Of a DNA stretch of 64,000 bases, positions 25,775 through 34,612 are shown one piece after another. Position 1 is the stretch's first letter; each line of letters starts with the position of its first letter. The notes below the pieces were generated by a model. That model saw only the letters and a list, made by a program, of their open reading frames with translations, was not told where the DNA came from and made no database searches. The position numbers were made by a program, and so were the translations under genes. The DNA is from Microbispora sp. H11081 (GTDB taxonomy: Bacteria; Actinomycetota; Actinomycetes; Streptosporangiales; Streptosporangiaceae): the NCBI RefSeq assembly GCF_012999535.1, contig NZ_JABBWV010000009.1, positions 62,001-126,000 on the forward strand. The letters are read 5' to 3'.

Positions 25775-27496
25775 GTGAAGCGCTTTACACTCGTCGCCGC
25801 GACCGCGGTGATGGTGGCGGCACTCGCCACGCCCGCGCAGGCCGTACCGACGGCAGCCGAGGCGGCGGCCCAGACCGAATACATGGTCCTGTTCAAGGAA
25901 GGCACGGCGGCGGCGGACGCCCAGAAGGCGATCGAAGCGGCCGGCGGCAGCATGGTCAAGGTGAATGCCCAGGTCGGGCTGGCCACGGTCAGCAGCGCCA
26001 ACCCCGGCTTCGCGAGCGCGCTGCAGGGCGCCGCGGCCGTCGAGGGGGTCGCACGCAACCGGGTGATCGGCACCGCGCCGGACGACGCGAAGGCGTCCCC
26101 CGCGAGGAAGGCCGGGCCCCATGCCAAGAACAGGGCCGTGGAGAGGGAGGGCCGGGGCGGCCCGGGCGCCCCGCGCGGGCGCAACGTCAAGGACGAGCCG
26201 CTCGCCGACTTCCAGTGGGACCTGAAGCAGATCCGCGCCAACGAGGCCCACAAGTTCGAGCAGGGAGACAAGGGCGTCCTCGTCGGCGTGCTCGACACCG
26301 GCGTAGACGGCTCGCACCCCGACATCGCGCCCAACTTCGACCGCAGGCTCAGCCGCAACTTCACCGTCGACGTGCCGGCGGACGCCAACGGCGACGTGAT
26401 CGACGGGCCGTGCGAGGAGGACCCCGACGGGTCCTGCACCGACCCGAACGACGTGGACGAGGACGGCCACGGCACCCACGTCGCCTCGTCGATCGCCGCG
26501 CCCATCAACAAGCTGGGCATCGCGGGCGTCGCTCCGAAGGTGACGATCGTGAACCTGCGGGCCGGCCAGGACTCGGGCTACTTCTTCCTCCAGCCCACCG
26601 TCGACGCCCTCACCTACGCGGGCGACATCGGCGTCGACGTGGTCAACATGAGCTACTACATCGACCCGTGGCTGTTCAACTGCGCCGACAACCCGGCCGA
26701 CAGCCCCGAGGAGCAGGCCCAGCAGCGGCTGTACATCGCCGCCACCCAGCGGGCCATCGACTACGCCCACGCGCGCGGCGTGACGCTCGTCGGCGCGGCG
26801 GGCAACCAGGCGATCGACTACACCAAGACCAACACCGACGCGACCAGCCCCGACTACGCCACCTTCCCCGGCCAGGCCATCAGGACCCGGACCATCCCCC
26901 CGTCCTGCGTCTCCCTGCCGAACGAGGCCGAGCACGTGATCGCGGTCTCCTCGACCGGCATCAGCAAGCGGAAGTCGTACTACTCGAGCTACGGCAACGG
27001 CTACGTCGACGTGGCCTCCCCCGGCGGCGACGTCTACGACACCCCCGGCAACACCAGGGACATCACCAAGGCGACGCTCTCGGCCTACCCCAAGGCGCTC
27101 GCCGTCGCCAACGGCGAGATCGACGCGAACGGAAACCCCACCGTCGACTACGTCGTGAAGGACTGCAAGGGCGCGGTCTGCGCCTACTACCAGTACCTCC
27201 AGGGCACCTCGATGGCCTCGCCGCGCGCGGCCGGCGTCGCGGCGCTGATCGTCAGCCGGTACGGCGAGCGCGACCGCGCCCGCGGAGGCCTGACGATGAA
27301 CCCGGACACGGTGGAGGCGATCCTCAAGGGCACGGCCACCAAGACGGCCTGCCCGAACCCGCCCGACTTCACCTACACGCGGATCCTGCCGAGCGGCTCC
27401 ACGGTGACCGCCACGCACACCTGTGAGGGCGGCCCGTCGGGCAACGGCTTCTACGGCAAGGGCATCGTCGACGCCCTGCGCGCCGTCGGCCGCTGA
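25775..27496 (+). CDS. Secreted S8 subtilisin-like serine protease
   Basis: The 573-residue protein has a signal peptide (1-23), an inhibitor I9-like propeptide (about 33-100, EYMVLFKEGTAAADAQKAIE) and a subtilase domain with Asp174 (GVLDTGVDGSHPD), His232 (DGHGTHVASS), oxyanion Asn344 and Ser479 (QGTSMASPRAAG). The extra acidic insertion between Asp and His (EEDPDGSCTDPNDVDED) is rich in potential calcium ligands and holds a Cys pair. It lacks the C-terminal P/proprotein domain, ending soon after the core. It is predicted to be an extracellular protease. GGAGG lies 5 nt before the GTG start; another GTG two codons upstream is possible. A hairpin terminator follows. Confidence 0.92.
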   Translation: MKRFTLVAATAVMVAALATPAQAVPTAAEAAAQTEYMVLFKEGTAAADAQKAIEAAGGSMVKVNAQVGLATVSSANPGFASALQGAAAVEGVARNRVIGTAPDDAKASPARKAGPHAKNRAVEREGRGGPGAPRGRNVKDEPLADFQWDLKQIRANEAHKFEQGDKGVLVGVLDTGVDGSHPDIAPNFDRRLSRNFTVDVPADANGDVIDGPCEEDPDGSCTDPNDVDEDGHGTHVASSIAAPINKLGIAGVAPKVTIVNLRAGQDSGYFFLQPTVDALTYAGDIGVDVVNMSYYIDPWLFNCADNPADSPEEQAQQRLYIAATQRAIDYAHARGVTLVGAAGNQAIDYTKTNTDATSPDYATFPGQAIRTRTIPPSCVSLPNEAEHVIAVSSTGISKRKSYYSSYGNGYVDVASPGGDVYDTPGNTRDITKATLSAYPKALAVANGEIDANGNPTVDYVVKDCKGAVCAYYQYLQGTSMASPRAAGVAALIVSRYGERDRARGGLTMNPDTVEAILKGTATKTACPNPPDFTYTRILPSGSTVTATHTCEGGPSGNGFYGKGIVDALRAVGR

Positions 27497-27508
27497 CCTT
27501 CCACGGCG

Positions 27509-27545
27509 GTGGCGGGGCCCCGGTGACACACCGCGGCTCCGCCAC
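27509..27545. terminator. 11-bp hairpin terminator between subtilase and marR genes
   Basis: Stem 27509-27519 with 27535-27545 (one G-U pair), 13 bp past the subtilase stop and between two convergent genes. Confidence 0.6.
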
Positions 27546-27575
27546 AGCCCGAGATCGGCCTCGTCAGGGGCCTCG

Positions 27576-28121
27576 TCAGGGGCCGAAGTCCCCCGCGGCG
27601 ACACGCAGGGTCTTCAGCAGATCGAACATCTCGCCGAGTTCGGCGTCGTCGTACATGCCCATGCAGAAACCCGCGCCCATCAGGTCGGCCGTGGCCCGCC
27701 GCACGATGTCGCGGCCCTCGTCGGTGATCTCGGCGAGCACGCCGCGGCCGTCCCGGGGATTGCGCATGCGGCGCACCAGACCGGCCCGCTCGAGGCGGTC
27801 CACCGTGTTGGTCACGCTCGTCGGATGCACCATCAGCCGCTCGCCGATCTTCGACAACGGCAGCGACCCGGCCCTGCTGAACGTGAGCAGCACAAGGGCC
27901 TCATACCTGGCGAAGGTCAGGTCGTACGGCTTGAGCAGCGTGTCCAGTTGCGCCAGCAGGATCTGATGGGCTCTCATGATCGACGTGACGGCGGCCATGG
28001 CGGACGACGGCCCGAACGTCGAACGCCACGTCTCCGCCGCCCGCTCGATCGGGTCGAACGGGAGCTTGAGCGGCCGGGAGCCACCCCTGGGCGAAGGCTC
28101 TGAGCTGGGCGGAACGGACAC
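27576..28121 (-). CDS. MarR family transcriptional regulator
   Basis: The 181-residue protein has the winged-helix core SLPLSKIGERLMVHPTSVTNTVDRLERAGLVRR followed by the wing NPRDGRGVLAEIT, and terminal helices for dimerisation (IMRAHQILLAQLDTLL; MYDDAELGEMFDLLKTL). The GTG start was chosen because it gives the family-typical N-terminus shortly before LPFDPIERAAETW. No Shine-Dalgarno site is visible; TACCGT, a TAnnnT -10 element, ends 8 nt before it, so a leaderless mRNA is likely. The target genes are unknown. The family often senses phenolic compounds or oxidants. Confidence 0.85.
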   Translation of the reverse strand: MSVPPSSEPSPRGGSRPLKLPFDPIERAAETWRSTFGPSSAMAAVTSIMRAHQILLAQLDTLLKPYDLTFARYEALVLLTFSRAGSLPLSKIGERLMVHPTSVTNTVDRLERAGLVRRMRNPRDGRGVLAEITDEGRDIVRRATADLMGAGFCMGMYDDAELGEMFDLLKTLRVAAGDFGP

Positions 28122-28472
28122 AGCGATATACGGTAGCGCGACGCCGACCAAGATCGACCAGCGCACCGAGCGTAACCGGATTCATTCCTTGACCCCAGAA
28201 CTCCCCCCGTCCGGGTCACGCTCCGTTATGGTTGCCACGTCGAAAGGTGAGGCGGCGGCAAACCCGGCGGCACGGGGAACCCCGTCTGCTAGAGGACGTC
28301 TCGCGGAGCTTGCCTCGTGGGCCACCCGGATATCCGGGGCTGACCCGCCGAGGTGAGGGGGGCCGCGGGGACGCGTCCGACGGCGGACGAGGCGAGGCCG
28401 GCCGGCAGACCAGCGCCACGGGGAACGGCGTCGGTTCGCGCACCGCTCACACAGACACGGGGGAGATTCTCA
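28122..28472. other. Intergenic region between marR and the membrane-protein gene
   Basis: About 350 bp without a convincing gene. It must contain the divergent promoters. A GGGGGAG ribosome site at its right end precedes an ATG at 28473 in a different frame from the downstream membrane protein; that small frame (26 codons) ends at 28553. Confidence 0.45.
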
Positions 28473-28500
28473 ATGGACAGCATCGCTGTCCCGGCGCCGC

Positions 28501-30579
28501 ATGCGCGCCGGACTTCGGCGGCGTGGCCAGGTGCCGCGCCCTGCTGTGGGTGAGCATAGGGGCGGTTCACGCGGTGAGCTGAGACACGGCGCGCTGGTCG
28601 CGGCGACCGTGCTGCTCGTTCTGGCGCTCGTCGCCGCGTGGAGCGTCCTCATTCCCGGTTTCATGGACTGGGATGACATAGTGGCGGCCGTCATCGGCTC
28701 GCTGCGACTGACGGGACCGCTCGGAGCCGCGTTCGCGGCCTGGGTGGCCTTCCGCAGGCGCAGAGCCGAGCGGGGCCGCGTCCTGACGCCGTGGCGGGCC
28801 GCACGGGCGCCGCTGTCGATCATCGCGGTCGTCACCGGCTCCTTCGGGGCGACCGTGCTGCTGCTCGGGCTGCGCGCCGCGCTGACCGGGCAGGGCGGCG
28901 CGATGCTGCCCGGCGGCCTCGCCATGTCCGTCGCCGGGCTGGGGCTCTACGTCGTGGTCGGCTGGATCCTGGGCTGGCTCGTGCCTGTCGTCGTCGTCCC
29001 GCTGATCGCGGGCGCCGGCACGTACGCGCTGTTCACCTGGCTGGCCACCGGCCCGCACTGGGCCGACCGGCTCACGCCCGCCGCGGGCGAGCCGTACGAC
29101 CTGATCGGCGGCGTCAGCGAGACCGCGTACACGGACCAGACGCTCTGGCTGCTGGGCCTCAGCACCGCGCTGCTCCTCGGCTGGGTGGCCCTGGTGACCC
29201 GGCGGACGCTGGCGCTGGCCGCCGCGGTGATCGCCGTCCTGGCGGCGGGAACAGGCGCCGCCCGGCTCGTCACGGTGCCGCGGACGGTGCCCGTGAGCGA
29301 GCGCCTGGTCTGTCAGGAATGGCCGATCAGCGTGTGCGTGCATCCGGCGCTGCGCGGGGGCCTGGCCGAACTCGCCACCGTGTTCACCGCGCTCGCCATG
29401 CGCCTGGACGGGACGCCGGCGGCGTTCCGCAGGGTCGAGCAGCGGGCGTTCGGCGACAAGGACCCGGCCGGGCCCGAGGTGGTCGTCGTCCACCTCGACG
29501 ACCTCGGGTCGGGGTACGCCCAGCGGGCGGCCACCGAGTTCCTCGACCGCCTGGCCCGCCCCTGCCCGGGAACCGTGGCCGCGGGTTACCGGAGCATCGT
29601 GGTCGCCTGGCTGCGGGGCGCCTCGCTGCCCAGCGGACCGCTGCGCGAGCACCACCAGGCGTCCATCTGGTTCTCCGAACTGTCGGAGGCCCAGCGGCAC
29701 GACTGGCTGCACATGTTCTACTCCGACTTCGTCTCCTGCGGGCTGCAGGCCAAGCACTTCGGCGGCGGCTCCCGCCCCGCCGAGCCCGTGGCGACGACCT
29801 ATCCGGTGAACCCCACCCCCGCGTACACGCCCAACTATCCGATCGAGCCGACCAAGCCGGGCGCGGCCGTCGCCACCGGCGTGCCGGTGAGCCCGGAGCC
29901 GGGCTGGGGCCAGGGCGCGGACCCGCGCCCCGGCGGATCGGGTGCGACGTGGACCGGCCAGAACCCGTCCGCTTCGCCGTGGCCCTCTCCTCCCGGCGCG
30001 AGCCCCGCAGGCCAGAACCCAGCGGGCCAGGGCTCAGGGGGGCAGGGTCCAGCGGGTCGGAACGGTCCGGGGGCGTGGGGCATGCCGGGCCGCGAAGGCG
30101 CCCGGAGACACGACCCCTGGGTGCGGGGCCGCAGGCACGCGCCGCACCCCTGGCGGCCGAGGACCGGCAGGCCCGGGGACACGGCGTCCTCCGATCGGCC
30201 GGGAGCGCCCGGCGCGAGCCCGTCGCCCACTCCGACCGGCCCCGCGTCCCAGGGCGGCGCCCAGAAAGGCGCCCAGGGAGGGGCACAGGGAGGGTCACAG
30301 CGCCGGGACAACGCCCAGGACCGTGGGCGGCGGCCGGGGCAGGGCGTCTCCGGCAGGGCGGGAGGATCTCGTGGGAACGGCCAGGGCGCGGACGACGCCA
30401 GGAGCGGGCGGCGGGCCCGTCCGGAGCGCGTGCCCGGCCAGAGCGGCGGGCGCACCGACCATGGCCGGCCCGCCACGGGCGACGTCACGGACGCCGACGA
30501 GACGGACCCCCAGGACGACGCGCCCGAGGACACCGGTGTGGCCGGCGTGCCCGGCGCGCTCCTGGCCCCCGCCCAGTAG
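28501..30579 (+). CDS. Polytopic membrane protein with long low-complexity C-terminal tail
   Basis: The product is 692 residues from the ATG at 28501, or 677 from the GTG at 28546. About six hydrophobic segments (such as ALVAATVLLVLALVAAWSVLI and GLYVVVGWILGWLVPVVVV) occupy residues 32-260. A soluble domain to about 430 follows (VVVVHLDDLGSGYAQRAATEFLDRL), then a Gly/Gln/Pro/Arg-rich tail of about 250 residues with repeats such as GGAQKGAQGGAQGG. No known family was recognised. The true N-terminus is uncertain: the best ribosome site precedes an ATG at 28473 in another frame, which suggests either a different start or a frameshift. The stop codon lies inside the first unit of a 14-bp tandem repeat. 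Confidence 0.75.
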   Translation: MRAGLRRRGQVPRPAVGEHRGGSRGELRHGALVAATVLLVLALVAAWSVLIPGFMDWDDIVAAVIGSLRLTGPLGAAFAAWVAFRRRRAERGRVLTPWRAARAPLSIIAVVTGSFGATVLLLGLRAALTGQGGAMLPGGLAMSVAGLGLYVVVGWILGWLVPVVVVPLIAGAGTYALFTWLATGPHWADRLTPAAGEPYDLIGGVSETAYTDQTLWLLGLSTALLLGWVALVTRRTLALAAAVIAVLAAGTGAARLVTVPRTVPVSERLVCQEWPISVCVHPALRGGLAELATVFTALAMRLDGTPAAFRRVEQRAFGDKDPAGPEVVVVHLDDLGSGYAQRAATEFLDRLARPCPGTVAAGYRSIVVAWLRGASLPSGPLREHHQASIWFSELSEAQRHDWLHMFYSDFVSCGLQAKHFGGGSRPAEPVATTYPVNPTPAYTPNYPIEPTKPGAAVATGVPVSPEPGWGQGADPRPGGSGATWTGQNPSASPWPSPPGASPAGQNPAGQGSGGQGPAGRNGPGAWGMPGREGARRHDPWVRGRRHAPHPWRPRTGRPGDTASSDRPGAPGASPSPTPTGPASQGGAQKGAQGGAQGGSQRRDNAQDRGRRPGQGVSGRAGGSRGNGQGADDARSGRRARPERVPGQSGGRTDHGRPATGDVTDADETDPQDDAPEDTGVAGVPGALLAPAQ

Positions 30580-30629
30580 CGCCCACCCAGTAGCGCCCAC
30601 CCAGTAGCGCCCACCCAGTAGCGCCCACC
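30574..30629 (+). repeat. 14-bp tandem repeat, four perfect copies
   Basis: CAGTAGCGCCCACC is repeated exactly four times. The first unit supplies the TAG stop of the membrane-protein gene. Because 14 is not a multiple of three, the other copies put the sequence in different frames. Confidence 0.9.
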
Positions 30630-30710
30630 CGGACACGCCCGGCCCGGTGACCACGCGGCGTGAGGCGGGGCGCCGAAGGGCCGGGCCGCGCCTGACCACG
30701 CGGCCCTCAG

Positions 30711-30778
30711 GGCGCTAACGGCGCTAACGGCACACGGAACGCGCGGCGCTCACGGCGCTCACAGCACACGGAACGCGC
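30711..30778 (+). repeat. 34-bp imperfect tandem duplication
   Basis: Units 30711-30744 and 30745-30778 match at 31 of 34 positions; each begins with a doubled 9-10 bp motif GGCGCTAAC or GGCGCTCAC. The segment is non-coding, between the membrane-protein and DUF4230 genes. Confidence 0.85.
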
Positions 30779-30823
30779 GGCACGCGGGACGCGGGGGCCC
30801 GGATTGCGAGGGATCGGGCGGAA

Positions 30824-30853
30824 AGCCGGGTTTCGGACTTCCGAAACCCGGCT
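30824..30853. promoter_or_regulatory. Perfect 13-bp inverted repeat upstream of the DUF4230 gene
   Basis: Arms 30824-30836 and 30841-30853 pair perfectly around ACTT. No T-run follows. It lies 60 bp before the DUF4230 start and about 245 bp after the previous stop, so it may be an operator, a terminator or part of the leader. Confidence 0.5.
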
Positions 30854-30913
30854 CCGACACAGAATCGATCTTGGGTTACGTGAGAGCGCGGGAATATCGG
30901 GAAGATTGTCGCC

Positions 30914-31633
30914 GTGGACCGTCAGAGCCGTCCCTCGTTCGCGCCGGCCGACGCCGGCGCCGCCACCGACGCCACGGCGAGCGCCGGGGCCCCCGCACAC
31001 CGCCCCAGGCGCGGCTGGCGGGTGCTCGCCGGCTTGCTGTTCGTGGTCCTGCTGCTCGTGGTCGGCGCCCGGCTGACCTGGTCCTGGCTCGACCCGCTGG
31101 GCGAGCAGGGCATCGACCGCAGCGGCCCCGCGCTGCTCCGGTCGATGCAGGACCTGAGCCGGTTCGAGGCCGCCACCGGCAACTTCCAGGTCATCGTTGA
31201 CCTGGAGAAGGACGCGAAGTTCGTGCCCGACGCGATCAAGGGCTCTCGCACGCTCTTCATCGGAGCCGGGAACGTGGACGCCTACGTGGACTTCTCCGCC
31301 CTGCCCAAGGACGCCATCACGGTCTCACCCGACCGCACAGCTGTGACGGTGCGGCTGCCGCACGCCGAGCTGGAGAAGCCCAACCTCGACAACAAGCGGT
31401 CGTACGTCTTCGCCCAGGAGCGGGGCATCTTCGACCGGATCTCCGACTTCCTGTCGTCGTCCCCGCAGAACCAGCAGGAGCTCTACGTGCTGGCCGAGCG
31501 CAAGATCGCGGAGGCGGCGGCCGCCAGCGACCTGCGCTCGCGGGCCGACCAGAACGCCAAGGCCATGATGGAGGGCATGCTGAAGTCCCTCGGCTTCACC
31601 AAGATCACGGTCACGTACGCCGGCGAGCCCTGA
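30914..31633 (+). CDS. DUF4230 family membrane-anchored protein
   Basis: The 239-residue protein has a disordered N-terminus, one transmembrane helix (WRVLAGLLFVVLLLVVGARLTW, about 36-58) and an extracytoplasmic DUF4230 domain (FEAATGNFQVIVDLEKDAKFVPDAIKGSR, FIGAGNVDAYVDFSAL, AVTVRLPHAELEKPNLD, then a long C-terminal helix). The family occurs in many bacterial phyla and has no assigned function. The start is a GTG (MDRQSRPSF). It is convergent with meaB; a 7-bp inverted repeat, GAGCCGT/ACGGCTC (31656-31687), between the two stops can terminate both. Confidence 0.88.
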   Translation: MDRQSRPSFAPADAGAATDATASAGAPAHRPRRGWRVLAGLLFVVLLLVVGARLTWSWLDPLGEQGIDRSGPALLRSMQDLSRFEAATGNFQVIVDLEKDAKFVPDAIKGSRTLFIGAGNVDAYVDFSALPKDAITVSPDRTAVTVRLPHAELEKPNLDNKRSYVFAQERGIFDRISDFLSSSPQNQQELYVLAERKIAEAAAASDLRSRADQNAKAMMEGMLKSLGFTKITVTYAGEP

Positions 31634-31655
31634 CCCGTCGGCCGCCGGGACGCGA

Positions 31656-31687
31656 GAGCCGTACGGGGGACTCGGTCCGCACGGCTC
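31656..31687. terminator. Terminator-like inverted repeat between DUF4230 and meaB genes
   Basis: GAGCCGT (31656-31662) pairs with ACGGCTC (31681-31687), with further G/C pairing inside. It lies at the convergent ends of the two genes and just touches the meaB stop codon. Confidence 0.4.
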
Positions 31688-32702
31688 AGCCGAGCGCGGC
31701 GATGAGGTCGTCGGCGGCGGCGTAGGGGTCGGTCTCGGCGCCGAGCAGCCGCTCGGCGAGCGCGTCGAGGCGATCCCCGTGAAGCACCGCGAAGCGCGAC
31801 CTGAGCTGGGCCAGCGCGATGGCCTCTATCTCGTCGCGGGCCCGGGCCAGCCGCCGCCTGCGGGCCTCGCCTGACTCCTCCAGGTACGCCTGGTGCTTGT
31901 CCAGCGCTGCCAGCAGGTCCTCGGCGCCCTCGCCTCTCGAAGCGACGGTCGTGACGATCGGAGGCCGCCACGCCGCCTCGACGAGGCCCGTCATGTACCG
32001 CAGTTCCCGCACGGTCGCCTGGACGCCATCGCGGTCGGCCTTGTTCACCACCAGGACGTCGGCGACCTCCAGGATGCCCGCCTTGGCCGCCTGCACGCCG
32101 TCGCCCATGCCCGGCGCGAGGATGACGACGGTCGTGTCGGCCAGGCGGGCGATGTCCACCTCGGCCTGCCCGACGCCGACCGTCTCTACGAGGATCACGT
32201 CGCACCCGGCGGCCTCCAGCACGCGCAGCGCCTGCGGCGTGGCCCACGCGAGGCCGCCGAGATGCCCCCGGGTCGACATGCTCCGGATGAAGACGCCTGG
32301 GTCGGTCGCGTGGTCCTGCATGCGTACGCGGTCCCCGAGCAGCGCGCCGCCGGTGAACGGGCTGGACGGGTCGACCGCCAGCACCCCCACCCTGCTGCCG
32401 CGCCTGCGGAACGCCCGGATGAGCATGCCGGTCGACGTCGACTTGCCGACGCCCGGTGAGCCGGTCAGGCCGATGACCCTGGCGCTGTACGGCCGGGCGG
32501 CGCCGGTGGCCAGCTCGGCCATCGCCTCGCGCAGGGCACGGCTCGCCGCCGGGTCTCCCCCGGCGTGACCCGCGACGCCGGCCGCGTTCCCCACGGCCCT
32601 CTCCACGGCGTTCTCCACCGCGTTCTCCACCAGCGAGATCAGCCGCGCCACCGCGCGCGGCCGTCCACTCCTGGCCTGGCCGACGAGCTCACGGACGTCC
32701 AC
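31686..32702 (-). CDS. meaB: MeaB/ArgK-family G3E GTPase, acyl-CoA mutase chaperone
   Basis: The 338-residue protein has a P-loop GSPGVGKST (81-89), followed by AVDPSSPFTGGALLGDRVRM, VETVGVGQAEVDIARLADTT and the guanine-specificity motif NKAD. These define MeaB, which gates delivery of adenosylcobalamin to acyl-CoA mutases and rescues the inactivated enzyme. The GTG start follows GAGGGG with good spacing, 11 nt after the thiolase stop. An unusual repeat (VENAVENAVERAVGNA, about residues 25-40) extends the N-terminal arm. The partner mutase may be the isobutyryl-type enzyme at 23886 or a methylmalonyl-CoA mutase outside this window. Confidence 0.93.
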   Translation of the reverse strand: MDVRELVGQARSGRPRAVARLISLVENAVENAVERAVGNAAGVAGHAGGDPAASRALREAMAELATGAARPYSARVIGLTGSPGVGKSTSTGMLIRAFRRRGSRVGVLAVDPSSPFTGGALLGDRVRMQDHATDPGVFIRSMSTRGHLGGLAWATPQALRVLEAAGCDVILVETVGVGQAEVDIARLADTTVVILAPGMGDGVQAAKAGILEVADVLVVNKADRDGVQATVRELRYMTGLVEAAWRPPIVTTVASRGEGAEDLLAALDKHQAYLEESGEARRRRLARARDEIEAIALAQLRSRFAVLHGDRLDALAERLLGAETDPYAAADDLIAALG

Positions 32703-32713
32703 GAGCGGGCCCC

Positions 32714-33907
32714 TCAGGCGCCGGGCTCGGGCACCCGGATGATCAGCGCGTCGCCCTGGCCGCCACCGCCGCACAGGCCGGCCGCGCCGAGGCCGCCGCC
32801 GCGCCTCTTCAGCTCGTGGGCCAGGGTCAGCACGATCCGGGCGCCGGACGCGCCGATCGGGTGGCCGAGCGCTATGCCGCCGCCGTTGACGTTGACCTTG
32901 TCGAGCGGGACGCCGAGATCCTTCACCGACTGCAACACGACCTGGGCGAACGCCTCGTTGATCTCCAGCAGGTCGAGGTCGTCCGCGGACAGCCCCTGCT
33001 TGCCCAGCGCCTGCTTGATGGCGTTGGCGGGCTGCGAGTGGAGCGAGTTGTCCGGGCCGGCCACGTTGCCGTGCGCGCCGATCTCGGCCAGCCATTCGAG
33101 GCCCAGCTCCTCCGCCCTGGCCTTGGACATCACGACCACGGCGACGGCCCCGTCGGAGATCTGCGAGGCCGATCCCGCCGTGATGGTGCCGTCCGCGCCG
33201 AACGCCGGGCGCAGCTTCGACAGGACCTCGACCGTCGTCTCGGCGCGGATGCCCTCGTCCGCGGCGAACAGCACCGGGTCCCCCTTGCGCTGCGGCAGCG
33301 GCACCGGGACGATCTCGTCGTCGAACAGTCCCTTCTCCGTCGCCTCGGCGGCGCGCTGGTGCGACCGCGCGGAGAACTCGTCCTGCTCCTCCCTGGTCAC
33401 GCCGAACCTCGCGTTGTGGCGTTCGGTGGACTCCCCCATCGCGATCTGGTCGTACGCGTCGACGAGCCCGTCGTAGGCCATCGAGTCCACGATCCCCGCG
33501 TCGCCGTACTTCACGCCCTTGCGCAGGCCGGGCAGCAGGTGCGGCGCGTTGGTCATCGACTCCATGCCGCCCGCGACGACGACGTCGAACTCGCCCGCGC
33601 GGATCAGCTGGTCGGCCAGCGCGATCGCGTCCAGGCCCGACAGGCAGACCTTGTTGATCGTGAGGGAGGGGACGGTCATCGGGATGCCGGCCTTCACGGC
33701 CGCCTGACGCGACGGGATCTGACCGGACCCGGCCTGGAGCACCTGCCCCATGATCACGTACTGGACCTGATCGGGGGAGACGCCCGCGCGCTCCAACGCG
33801 GCCTTGATCGCGATTCCGCCCAGTTCGACGGCCGACAGGCCGGAGAGCGAACCGAGGAGCCGTCCGATCGGTGTGCGTGCTCCGGCGACGATGACGGAAC
33901 CAGACAT
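32714..33907 (-). CDS. Acetyl-CoA C-acetyltransferase (thiolase)
   Basis: The 397-residue protein has all thiolase landmarks: the acyl-accepting Cys88 ([11 protein letters not shown]), [14 protein letters not shown], the catalytic NEAF segment ([10 protein letters not shown]), His349 ([10 protein letters not shown]) and Cys379 ([11 protein letters not shown]). It catalyses reversible acetoacetyl-CoA synthesis or cleavage. The ATG follows GGAGGG. It is upstream of meaB in one unit and divergent from mce, as in M. tuberculosis (fadA4 beside mce) and Streptomyces. The pairing suggests a role in branched-chain or ethylmalonyl-type acyl-CoA metabolism rather than only beta-oxidation. Confidence 0.94.
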   Translation of the reverse strand: MSGSVIVAGARTPIGRLLGSLSGLSAVELGGIAIKAALERAGVSPDQVQYVIMGQVLQAGSGQIPSRQAAVKAGIPMTVPSLTINKVCLSGLDAIALADQLIRAGEFDVVVAGGMESMTNAPHLLPGLRKGVKYGDAGIVDSMAYDGLVDAYDQIAMGESTERHNARFGVTREEQDEFSARSHQRAAEATEKGLFDDEIVPVPLPQRKGDPVLFAADEGIRAETTVEVLSKLRPAFGADGTITAGSASQISDGAVAVVVMSKARAEELGLEWLAEIGAHGNVAGPDNSLHSQPANAIKQALGKQGLSADDLDLLEINEAFAQVVLQSVKDLGVPLDKVNVNGGGIALGHPIGASGARIVLTLAHELKRRGGGLGAAGLCGGGGQGDALIIRVPEPGA

Positions 33908-33960
33908 GGGACCCTCCACTACGTGATCCAGGCGACGGTGTCACCATACCCAGGAGTAGT

Positions 33961-33986
33961 ACGGCCGCCCGGACGCGGGCGGCCGT
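33961..33986 (+). promoter_or_regulatory. 11-bp hairpin in the leader region of mce
   Basis: ACGGCCGCCCG (33961-33971) pairs perfectly with CGGGCGGCCGT (33976-33986) around GACG, ending 25 nt before the mce ATG and in front of its GGGAG ribosome site. It could act as an operator in DNA or a structured leader in mRNA. Confidence 0.45.
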
Positions 33987-34011
33987 GACGTAACCGTCGA
34001 AGGGAGCCGCC

Positions 34012-34434
34012 ATGCTGCTGCGGATCGACCACGTGGGCGTGGCCTGCCACAACCTGGAAGAGAAGATCGAGTTCTACGAGTCCGTCTTCGGGCTGACCGT
34101 CGTCAGCCGCGAGGTGAACGAGGAGCAGGGCGTCCGGGAGGCCATGCTGCACGTGGCCGACGGCGACAACGGCGCGTCGTACGTCCAGCTCCTCGAACCG
34201 CTGCACCCCGACACCGCCGTGGGCAAGTTCCTCGCCAAGCGGGGCGAGGGCGTGCATCATATCGGGTACGGCGTGGCGGACGTCACCAAAGCCTTGGAGG
34301 ATATCGGGGCCAAGGGCGTGCGCCTGATCGACGAGCGGCCGAGGCACGGGTCGATGGGAGCCTCCATCGCGTTCCTGCATCCCAAGGATGTGGGAGGAGT
34401 TCTCACCGAGCTCGTCGAGACGTCCAGGCGCTAA
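34012..34434 (+). CDS. mce: Methylmalonyl-CoA epimerase
   Basis: The 140-residue vicinal-oxygen-chelate protein starts MLLRIDHVGVACHNLEEKIE. Metal ligands fit His7, Gln59 (YVQLLEP), His83 (GVHHIGYGV) and Glu133 (LTELVE). It racemises (2S)- and (2R)-methylmalonyl-CoA, connecting propionyl-CoA carboxylation with methylmalonyl-CoA mutase. GGGAG precedes the ATG. It is divergent from thiolase/meaB and followed by a FilP-like gene, the same neighbourhood as in Streptomyces coelicolor. Confidence 0.94.
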   Translation: MLLRIDHVGVACHNLEEKIEFYESVFGLTVVSREVNEEQGVREAMLHVADGDNGASYVQLLEPLHPDTAVGKFLAKRGEGVHHIGYGVADVTKALEDIGAKGVRLIDERPRHGSMGASIAFLHPKDVGGVLTELVETSRR

Positions 34435-34612
34435 GCAACACAAGAAACGTTCATACGTAACAAGTCGCGCAGAAAGTCGGACGGGGCCTCCAACGCGGCA
34501 GTACCGGAGTACGCTGGCGACCACCGGACGTGGACGCCACACCGGCTTCCTCGCCTCGGAACGACCCCCCGTCCGGCCCCTGTAGCCGTCTCGACAACCA
34601 GGATCGAGCCTC

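Noticed and set aside
27423-28103. Plus-strand frame opposite marR
   Set aside because: Overlaps the well-supported MarR gene antisense and shows no domain.
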